In this document: positions 57,074-64,000 of the stretch, piece after piece | Layout: every line of letters starts with the position of its first letter | How positions within the stretch are numbered: position 1 is the first letter of the stretch | Assembly (NCBI RefSeq): GCF_001544915.2 | Contig: NZ_FCOE02000001.1 | Coordinates: forward strand, 496,001-560,000 | Origin: Caballeronia pedi | GTDB taxonomy: Bacteria > Pseudomonadota > Gammaproteobacteria > Burkholderiales > Burkholderiaceae | Reading direction: 5' to 3' | Length of the DNA: 64,000 nucleotides | The notes under the pieces: generated by a model | Told to the model about the DNA's origin: nothing | Database searches by the model: none | Seen by the model: the letters and a program-made list of their open reading frames with translations, nothing else | Position numbers and translations under genes: made by a program

Positions 57074-58870
57074 TTGGCGGGGCGTTCGTTTGATCCGCTG
57101 CGCGCACTGCGCGTGAAGCCTCCCGGCGCGAGGCGCTTGCCGTCCGTGTCGATCCTGGTCATGGCGCTCATCGCGTTCGGCTTCGCCGTGCCCGCTTTCG
57201 CCAAGTACGACGTCGACATCGACGCGCCGCGCAGCATCAAGAAGCTGCTCAAGGAGAATCTCGACATCTCCCGCTTCGCGAAGCGCGACGACGTGAGCGA
57301 CGACCAGTTCCAGTTCCTCGTCACCGCCGCGCCGAAGGACGTGCGCGATCTCGTCGCGACCGAAGGCTATTTCACGCCCGTCGTGCGCACGGACGTCACG
57401 ACCGTCGACGACAAGCGCAACGTCAGGGTGAGCGTCGATCCCGGCCCGCGCACGATGATTGCCTCGGTGCAGCTTCATTTCACCGGCGCGGTGACGACCG
57501 AGGACCGCTCGCGGGAAAACGCGGCGCGTTTCGCCTTTTCAGTGAATGAAGGCGATCCTTTCACGCAAGGCGGCTGGGACGACGCGAAAAACGCGGCGTT
57601 GCGGGCGCTGCAAGCCAAACGGTATCTCGGCGCAAAGATCGTGCGCTCGCAGGCGCGCATCAATCCGCGCGCGCATCTCGCCGATCTCTCGGTGACGTTC
57701 GACAGCGGCCCGACCTTCACGCTCGGCAAGCTCGACGTCGCCGGGCCGAAGCGCTATCCCGCCTGGATCATCGATCATGTGAATCCGATCGAGCCGGGCG
57801 AGATATACGACGTCGCGCGCCTGAACGAGCTGCAGCGGCAGATCCAGAACACGCCATATTACGCGAGCGTCGCCATCGACGCGGACGCCGACGTCAACAA
57901 GCCGGTCGAAACGCCGCTGCATGTGAAGGTGAGCGAGTACCCGTATAACAGCATCCGCTACGGCGTGGGCTACGCGACCGACACGGGTTTCCACATTCAG
58001 GGCGCGTACAGCTATCTCAACACGTTCGGCGCCGCGTATCCGTTCACGATTTCCGGCCGGCTCGATCAGACCCAGCAGTACGGCCGCGTGCAGCTCGCGA
58101 TGCCGCCCGATTCGCACGGCTGGGTGAACGCCGTGTTCGGCTCCTACACGATCACCGATGTATCGAGCACGAAAATCTACAGCGCGCGTGTGGGCGTGCA
58201 GCGTTCGCGTTCGCGCCAGAACATCGACACGACCTATTCGCTGACGTTCTACGACGACCGCCTGACGCAGAACGAGCCGAATCCGTCGACGGCGCGCGCG
58301 CTCGTGCCGGCGTGGAGCTGGGTGCGCCGCGATGTCGACGATCCCCTGTTCCCGCGGCGCGGCAACATCATTCGCGCGGAGGCGGGCTTTGCCGTCAAGG
58401 GCGTGATGTCCGACCAGACCTTCGCGCGCCTGTACACCAACGCGCTGCAATACGTGCCGCTCGGCAAGAACGATCTGCTCGTGTTTCGCGCGGAGTTCGG
58501 CGGCGTGTTCACGAGCGGGCCGTCGAGCGGCGTGCCCGCGTCGCTGCTGTTTCGCGCGGGCGGCGCGAACTCGGTGCGCGGCTATAGCTATCTGAGTATC
58601 GGCAACAATGTCGCCGGCTCGATCCTGCCGACCAAATACATGGTGACCGGCAGCAGCGAATATCAGCACTGGTTCACGCACGACTGGGGTGGCGCGGTGT
58701 TCTTCGACATCGGCACTGCCACCGATACGTGGGGCGAGCGCGTGTTCCAGCCGGGCGTGGGCGTCGGGGCGCGCTGGCGCAGCCCGGTCGGCCCGGTCAA
58801 CGTCGACGTGGCGTATGGATTGAAGAACAAGAGCATCAAGCCGTATCTGACGCTCGGCATCGCGTTCTGA
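57074..58870 (+). CDS. tamA: Outer-membrane assembly factor TamA
   Basis: 598-residue Omp85-family protein that inserts certain outer-membrane proteins together with TamB. A signal peptide (hydrophobic 24-40, cleavage AFA near 43) precedes POTRA domains (about 45-270) and a 16-strand barrel with RAGGANSVRGYSYLSIGNN (the conserved L6-type RGY/F region) and a C-terminal Phe. No ATG fits; the TTG at 57074 has GGAGG 4 bp upstream and gives a full signal peptide. A GTG near 57143 is the alternative. Confidence 0.9.
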   Translation: MAGRSFDPLRALRVKPPGARRLPSVSILVMALIAFGFAVPAFAKYDVDIDAPRSIKKLLKENLDISRFAKRDDVSDDQFQFLVTAAPKDVRDLVATEGYFTPVVRTDVTTVDDKRNVRVSVDPGPRTMIASVQLHFTGAVTTEDRSRENAARFAFSVNEGDPFTQGGWDDAKNAALRALQAKRYLGAKIVRSQARINPRAHLADLSVTFDSGPTFTLGKLDVAGPKRYPAWIIDHVNPIEPGEIYDVARLNELQRQIQNTPYYASVAIDADADVNKPVETPLHVKVSEYPYNSIRYGVGYATDTGFHIQGAYSYLNTFGAAYPFTISGRLDQTQQYGRVQLAMPPDSHGWVNAVFGSYTITDVSSTKIYSARVGVQRSRSRQNIDTTYSLTFYDDRLTQNEPNPSTARALVPAWSWVRRDVDDPLFPRRGNIIRAEAGFAVKGVMSDQTFARLYTNALQYVPLGKNDLLVFRAEFGGVFTSGPSSGVPASLLFRAGGANSVRGYSYLSIGNNVAGSILPTKYMVTGSSEYQHWFTHDWGGAVFFDIGTATDTWGERVFQPGVGVGARWRSPVGPVNVDVAYGLKNKSIKPYLTLGIAF

Positions 58871-58904
58871 TGCGCGTGAGAACGATGAAGGATAGTGAAC
58901 CGGC

Positions 58905-61900
58905 ATGACGGACCCGACCAGGCAAAGAGACGCTGAAGCACCGCCGCCCGGCGACGAAGGCGGCGGCGCGAACGAGACGCCGCCGCGCAAGAGCGGCTGG
59001 CGGCGTCTCGCGCGCTGGATCGGCGCGCTCGTGCTGGTCGTCGTGCTGATCGCCGGGCTGGCCGTCGGCGGCGTCTTTTACGTGCTGACGACCGAGCGCG
59101 GCACGCGCTACGCGTGGGATGCGGCCACGTCGTTCCTCAAAGGGCAACTGACCGGCAAGCTCGACGGCGGCGCGATCGCCACCGGCCTGCAACTGCGCGA
59201 CGTGCACTGGAAGGACGGCAAGGGCACGGACATCGCGGTCGACAGCGTGTCGGGCCGCTGGGCGCTCACGCGCGAGCCGCTGCGCTTCACGATCGACTAT
59301 CTGCATGTCGGGACCGTCGATGCGCGCATCGCGCCGTCGAACGAGCCGAGCAAGAAGACCGAATTGCCGAAGGATCTGCGTCTGCCGATTCAACTCGCGA
59401 TCAACGACCTCTCCCTTGAAAAGCTGCGCGTGCATCAGGGCACGACGACCACCGAATTCTCGCGCCTGCTCTTCAATGGCCACAGCGACGGCCAGCATCA
59501 TCAGGCAACGGTCCAGCGTCTCGATACGCCGTTCGGTTCGGTGACGGCGTCGCTGAAGCTCGACGGCGGCGCGCGGCCGTTTCCGCTGTCGGGCGACGCG
59601 GGCTATGCCGGCAAGGTCAACGGCGAAGCGGTGAACGTGAGCGCGCGGTTGTCCGGCTCGCTGGAAGACCTGATCGCGGACGTCGATGCGAGCGGCATGA
59701 AGCTCAAGGGCGAGGCGCACGTCGAGGCGCTGCCGTTCGCCGACGTGCCGCTCAAATCCGCGCTCGTCACTTTCGATCACGTGAATCCGCAGGCATTCAG
59801 CCCGAGCGCGCCCGAGGCCGATCTCGCCGTGCGCGCCGAGGTGAAGCCCGTCGAGGGCGCGGACCCGAAGGCGTTCGTGGTGAGCGGGCCGGTGTCGATC
59901 GTCAACGCGAAGCCGGGTTCCATCGACAAGAAGCTGCTGCCGCTCATCGACGCGCACGCGAACGTGCGGCTCGATGCATCCGAGCAAAGCATCACGGACC
60001 TCAATGTGCGCCTTCTGAAGAACGCGACGGTGACGGGCGGCGGCACGCTCGCGGGCAGTAAGGGCAAGTTCGACCTGAAAGTGGCGAAGCTCGACCTGAA
60101 CGCGATCGAGCCGACCCTGCGCCCGACGGATTTCGCCGGGCCGATCGGCATCGTGCTGGATGGCGACACGCAGCGCATCACCGCCGATCTGAACGATCCG
60201 AAAGCCGCGATCCGCGCACAGGCCAAGGTCAAGCTCGATCCGAAGCAGACCACGCTCGACGACGTGAAGCTGACGGTCGGCAAAGGCCGTGTCGAACTGA
60301 ACGGCGCGCTGAAGAAGGACGCCAATTCCACCTACGATCTGAAGGCGAAGATCGTCGACTTCAATCCGCTGCTGCTGCAACAGCAGTTGATCGCGCAGAA
60401 GCCCGCGCCGGCGAAGAAGGGCACGGCGAAGAAGGCCGCCGCGCCGCCGCGTGTCGTCGAAGCGCGCGTCAACGGCACGCTGGCCGCATCGGGCCAGCTC
60501 GCGCCGACGCTCACGACCAAAGCGACCTTCAAGCTCACCGACAGCATGTACGACAACCTGCCGCTGACAGGCGAGGGCACCGTGCAGGTTGCGGGCACGC
60601 GGCTTCTGCCGAGCAAGGCGGCGCTGTCGGTGGCGGGCAACAACGTCGATCTGAACGGCAGCTTCGGCGCGCCCGGCGATCGCCTGCGCTTCAAGGTCGA
60701 CGCGCCCGCGCTCGAACGGCTCGGCTTCGGCATCACGGGCACGGTCAAGGCAGACGGCGACCTGACCGGCTCGATCGCGCACCCGAACATCGCGGCGAAC
60801 TATCAGGCCGATGGCGTCGTGTTCGGCGCGAATCGTCTGGGTCACGCGGAAGGCCGCGCCGATATCCGCGACGGCGCGAACGGCGCGCTCGTCTTCACGC
60901 TGAAGGCCCGCGATGCGAGCACGGAAGGCATCGAAGTCGCGAACCTCGACGCGAATCTGAACGGTACGCGCGCGCATCACACGCTCGATCTCACTGCGAC
61001 CGGCAAGGTGCGCGGCCAGCCGGTGAATGTCGCGCTCGGCGCGAACGGCAAGTTCACCGATGCGCCCGACGGCCCGCACTGGGACGGCGCGATCACCAAG
61101 CTCTCGAACAAGGGCGTGCCGTCGCTGAACCTTGAATCGCCGCTGACGGTGAGTTACGGACCGAAGCGTCTCGTGCTCGGCGCGACGCGGCTCGCCGCGG
61201 AAGGCGCGGTGCTGAACCTGAAGTCGTTCGCGATGGAAAACGGCCGCCTGCAATCGGCGGGGACGCTCACGAACCTCTCCGTGCCGCATCTGCTCGACGT
61301 GCGTCAGGAACTGACGGGCGCGGAGCCGCCGATCCGCACGGACCTCGTCTTCGATGGCGACTGGAACTTCACGCTCGGCGCTACCGCGACCGGCTACGCG
61401 CAGATCAAGCGCCGCACCGGCGACGTGACGATCGACGGCGCGCGCGGACTGGCCGCGCTCGGCATCACCGATATCTCGGCGCGCGCGGATTTCAGCGATG
61501 GCAATCGCCTGAACGCGTCGCTGCATGCGCTGGCGAGCCGCATCGGCGTGATCGATGCGAACGTGCACACGCCGCTCGTAAATCGCGACGGCATGCTCAC
61601 GCTCGACGACAACGCGCCGCTCACCGGCGGCATCGACGCGAACATTCCCGAGCTGCGCACGACGGGCGGGCTGCTCGGCGCGAACTATCTGCTCGGCGGC
61701 AAGATCGCGCTCAAGCTCGCGATTGCGGGGATCGTCGCGAAGCCGAATCTGTCGGGGTCGCTGACCGGCGACAACATCTCCGCGACGGTCGTCGATCAGG
61801 GCGTGCAACTGAAGGACGGCATCATTCGCATCGCGCTGTCGGAGAATCTCGTCGATTTTCAGCGCGTGGAATTCCACGGCGCGAGCGGCACGCTGCGCGC

Positions 61901-63023
61901 GACCGGCAAGGTGCGGCTCGATCAGCAGCAGCCCGATCTGACCGCGAGCATCATCGCGGACAAGCTGGAGCTGTTCGCCTCGCCGGACCGCGAGCTGATG
62001 CTGTCGGGCAGCGCGACCATCGCCAACGCGGGACTGCAGGGCGGCATGGCGATCGACGGCAAGTTCACCGTCGACCACGCGTTGTTCGATCTTCCGGAAT
62101 CCTCAGCGCCGTCCCTCGGCGACGATGTCGTGATCGAACGCCCCGACGGCACGATCAAGGGCGAGAACCAGCCGGTCACGGCGGCCGCAGGGAAACCGGT
62201 CGGGCCATTCACGCCGCGCGCGAACATCGAGATCAATCTCGGCCAGCGCTTTCGCTTCAAGGGCGCGGGCGCGGATCTCGGCCTTGCGGGCACCATCACG
62301 GCGATGAGCGCGCCGAACATGCCGCTGCGCGCGGTCGGCAACGTGCGCGTGACGACGCCGGGTTCGTCGTACACCGCGTTCGGGCGCAAGCTGAATATCG
62401 AGAACGGCTTTTTCACGTTCAACGGGCCGGTGGCGAATCCAGGCATCAATATTCTCGCGATGCGGCGCAATCAGGAAGTCGAGGCAGGCGTGCAGGTGAC
62501 GGGCACCGTGCAGGCGCCGGTCGCCAGGCTGATTTCCGAGCCGAGCGTGCCCGATAACGAAAAGCTCTCGTGGCTGCTGTTCGGGCATGGCACGGATCAG
62601 GGCAACAACGTCGGCCAGCAGAGCGCGATGACGAGCGCGCTCGCGCTGCTCGGCAGCAAGGGCGGCGCGAAGATCGCGCAGACGGTCGGGCTGGACGAGT
62701 TCACCGTCGGTTCGAGCGAAGTGGGCCTGACCGACCCGCAGGTCGTGCTGCTCTCGAAGGCGATCAACGAGCGGCTCGTGATCGGTTATGAACAGGGATT
62801 GCAATCGGCGAGCAACGCGGTCAAGGCGACGCTGAACCTGTCGCGGTACTGGGCCGTGACGGCGTATGGCGGGACGTATCAGGGCGTCGATCTGTCTTAT
62901 ACGCGAAGGTTCAATTCGTGGGCGCGGTTGTGGTCGTCGTCTTCGTCGGCCTCGCGAGCGTCGGCGGCGGATTCGGCGTCGGCGGCGTCGGATGCATCCG
63001 CGGGCGTCGATTCTTCGGATTGA
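58905..63023 (+). CDS. tamB: Translocation and assembly module protein TamB
   Basis: 1372-residue AsmA-like bridging protein, anchored in the inner membrane by one helix (about 39-60) and reaching the outer membrane through repeated beta-taco segments. The C-terminal DUF490/TamB domain is recognisable (LNIENGFFTFNGPVANPGIN, SWLLFGHGTDQGNNVGQQSA, ending near GTYQGVDLSYTRRFNSW). After that an unusual 30-residue Ser/Ala/Asp tail follows. Encoded 34 bp after tamA, so one operon. Confidence 0.92.
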   Translation: MTDPTRQRDAEAPPPGDEGGGANETPPRKSGWRRLARWIGALVLVVVLIAGLAVGGVFYVLTTERGTRYAWDAATSFLKGQLTGKLDGGAIATGLQLRDVHWKDGKGTDIAVDSVSGRWALTREPLRFTIDYLHVGTVDARIAPSNEPSKKTELPKDLRLPIQLAINDLSLEKLRVHQGTTTTEFSRLLFNGHSDGQHHQATVQRLDTPFGSVTASLKLDGGARPFPLSGDAGYAGKVNGEAVNVSARLSGSLEDLIADVDASGMKLKGEAHVEALPFADVPLKSALVTFDHVNPQAFSPSAPEADLAVRAEVKPVEGADPKAFVVSGPVSIVNAKPGSIDKKLLPLIDAHANVRLDASEQSITDLNVRLLKNATVTGGGTLAGSKGKFDLKVAKLDLNAIEPTLRPTDFAGPIGIVLDGDTQRITADLNDPKAAIRAQAKVKLDPKQTTLDDVKLTVGKGRVELNGALKKDANSTYDLKAKIVDFNPLLLQQQLIAQKPAPAKKGTAKKAAAPPRVVEARVNGTLAASGQLAPTLTTKATFKLTDSMYDNLPLTGEGTVQVAGTRLLPSKAALSVAGNNVDLNGSFGAPGDRLRFKVDAPALERLGFGITGTVKADGDLTGSIAHPNIAANYQADGVVFGANRLGHAEGRADIRDGANGALVFTLKARDASTEGIEVANLDANLNGTRAHHTLDLTATGKVRGQPVNVALGANGKFTDAPDGPHWDGAITKLSNKGVPSLNLESPLTVSYGPKRLVLGATRLAAEGAVLNLKSFAMENGRLQSAGTLTNLSVPHLLDVRQELTGAEPPIRTDLVFDGDWNFTLGATATGYAQIKRRTGDVTIDGARGLAALGITDISARADFSDGNRLNASLHALASRIGVIDANVHTPLVNRDGMLTLDDNAPLTGGIDANIPELRTTGGLLGANYLLGGKIALKLAIAGIVAKPNLSGSLTGDNISATVVDQGVQLKDGIIRIALSENLVDFQRVEFHGASGTLRATGKVRLDQQQPDLTASIIADKLELFASPDRELMLSGSATIANAGLQGGMAIDGKFTVDHALFDLPESSAPSLGDDVVIERPDGTIKGENQPVTAAAGKPVGPFTPRANIEINLGQRFRFKGAGADLGLAGTITAMSAPNMPLRAVGNVRVTTPGSSYTAFGRKLNIENGFFTFNGPVANPGINILAMRRNQEVEAGVQVTGTVQAPVARLISEPSVPDNEKLSWLLFGHGTDQGNNVGQQSAMTSALALLGSKGGAKIAQTVGLDEFTVGSSEVGLTDPQVVLLSKAINERLVIGYEQGLQSASNAVKATLNLSRYWAVTAYGGTYQGVDLSYTRRFNSWARLWSSSSSASRASAADSASAASDASAGVDSSD

Positions 63024-63549
63024 GTCATCGGTTCGCCGCCGCTCTCCGCGAGCGGCGGACCTGCTGGATGGTCGGAATCCGCATCGTTGTTATCGCCGCG
63101 CCATTCACGCGTGATCGGCGGCATTTAGCCACCATCGGTGATATTCCTTCTCTTTATCGTAATCGAATTCGAACCTGAATTTAATTAATAATGAAGGAAT
63201 AATGCTGTCTGCGCTGCTGTTTTTTTGCGAATAATTAATATATCAGATAATGCGACATTCAATGAAAATATAGCTTTCCCCCTTATTGTTCAATGAGTTG
63301 AAATGTTGAAATGGCAAAAAACGTTTAACTAAAATGGCTTCTAAAAGAGAGGCATTTTTTAGGAAATTAATCAAAGAAATTCTATTGCCCAGTCTTTATA
63401 GTTAGCGCGGACCGTCAGTGTCTGCGTCGGCGCCAAGGCGTGATCACCAACCGTCATGCCTGGTTTAAGCGTGCTGTTGCAATCCTGAAAGGTCCGGCGA
63501 ATATATCTGGTTTGATAAATCGAAATCCGTTCGATAAGGAATGCTTAAA
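63024..63549. other. AT-rich intergenic region before the fimbrial gene
   Basis: About 525 bp without a supported gene. A GC hairpin (63036-63058, 9-bp stem, no T-run) follows tamB and may be its terminator. The rest, above all 63160-63420, is markedly AT-rich with many ATTAAT words, suggesting a silenced or acquired fimbrial promoter region. No invertible repeats are evident. Confidence 0.5.
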
Positions 63550-64000
63550 ATGAAAAAACTCGCTCTCTCGTTAGTCGCGGCAGCAATGGGTCTGGCCAGC
63601 GTCGCCGCGCACGCTGGCAATGTGCTGACCATCAATGGCCAACTGGTCGCCAATACCTGTGATATCAGCGGAAGTGGCCAGGGCCCGAATTTCACGGTCA
63701 CGCTGCCGACGCTTTCCGCCAGTCAACTCTCGCAAGCGAATTCGACCGCCGGGGCAACCGGTTTTAACATCGCCTTGACGAACTGCACGCCGTCCACCGG
63801 TAACGTGCATACCTTCTGGGAATACGGCGCGAACACGCTGGCCGACGGCAATCTGAAGAACAACGGAACCGCAGCGTCCGTCGAAGTTCAACTGCTCGAC
63901 TACAACGGCGCTGCAAAGATGCTCGACGTAAGCAAGGCAGACGGCGCGCAAGGTTCGCAAAGCGTTGCGCTTACGGGTGGCCAGGCAAACCTCAAATACG
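63550..64000 (+). CDS. Type 1 fimbrial major subunit (3' end beyond window)
   Basis: 150 residues visible. The signal peptide MKKLALSLVAAAMGLASVAAHA precedes a pilin domain with the disulfide-forming Cys in VANTCDISG and ALTNCTPSTG, the chaperone-usher FimA pattern. GQLVANTCDI is a typical pilin start. AAGGA lies 9 bp before the ATG at 63550; an in-frame ATG at 63541 is also possible. The frame is open at the window end; chaperone and usher should follow. Confidence 0.88.
   Translation, partial: MKKLALSLVAAAMGLASVAAHAGNVLTINGQLVANTCDISGSGQGPNFTVTLPTLSASQLSQANSTAGATGFNIALTNCTPSTGNVHTFWEYGANTLADGNLKNNGTAASVEVQLLDYNGAAKMLDVSKADGAQGSQSVALTGGQANLKY

Noticed and set aside
58836..62078. 1080-codon open frame antisense to tamB
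   Set aside because: Arginine/histidine-rich shadow frame typical of GC-rich DNA; tamB on the other strand has clear domains.

Overview
This is a GC-rich beta-proteobacterial chromosome segment. The family members and gene orders are those of Burkholderiaceae (Burkholderia, Paraburkholderia or Caballeronia). Examples are ilvD / LysR / lgt, EVE protein / 6S RNA / zapA, scpA / panC / panD, the cysI-DUF934-cysH-cysD-cysN-cobA-cbiX sulfur block and the livKHMGF block. I see no insertion sequence, prophage or CRISPR array. The window cuts nadB on the left and a fimbrial subunit gene on the right.

Layout. 1-4.5 kb: nadB (partial), rpmB-rpmG, radC, an FKBP-type isomerase and ispH. 4.8-10 kb: a complete branched-chain amino-acid type ABC importer (lipoprotein binding protein, LivH, LivM, LivG, LivF). 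10-19 kb: a GNAT acetyltransferase, argD, an iron-sulfur flavin reductase, a nucleotide-sugar-epimerase-like protein, rsuA, a TIGR03118-type lipoprotein, a zinc-ribbon membrane protein, two small overlapping membrane-protein genes and tRNA-Leu(CAA). 19-29 kb: an orphan periplasmic binding protein, a CysB-family regulator and the divergent assimilatory sulfate reduction operon. That operon ends in siroheme genes, between which a VapBC toxin-antitoxin pair is inserted. 29-40 kb: lptG/lptF divergent from pepA-holC, then an AT-richer insert with a solitary HsdR-N-like nuclease, then ilvD, LysR, lgt and a SIMPL protein. 40-41.5 kb: EVE protein, 6S RNA, zapA and a zapB-like coiled-coil gene. 41.8-53 kb: a cobalamin locus headed by a cobalamin riboswitch. 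53-64 kb: thioesterase, orphan ParA, panD-panC-scpA-DUF3460, divergent tamA-tamB, then an AT-rich gap and a fimbrial subunit.

How the genes work together. The cys genes take sulfate through ATP sulfurylase (CysDN), an APS-type reductase (CysH) and siroheme sulfite reductase (CysI). Siroheme comes from the methyltransferase CobA and the chelatase CbiX. CysN has no APS-kinase fusion and CysH carries the iron-sulfur cysteines of APS reductases, so the two agree. The cobalamin locus covers outer-membrane uptake (BtuB), periplasmic capture and import (BtuF, BtuC, BtuD), aminopropanol-arm and nucleotide-loop assembly (CobD, CbiB, CobU, CobT, CobS, CobC) and cobyric acid synthase (CobQ). No corrin-ring genes or adenosyltransferase are in the window. 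tamA-tamB, lptFG and lgt are envelope-biogenesis genes.

The window is mostly conserved core genome. The least explained parts are the nuclease island (33.9-35.4 kb), the VapBC insertion, the unknown membrane genes at 14.1 and 18.4-19.0 kb, the zinc-ribbon protein and a possible small RNA at 11.7-11.9 kb. I found no convincing new multi-gene system; the candidates are ranked modestly.
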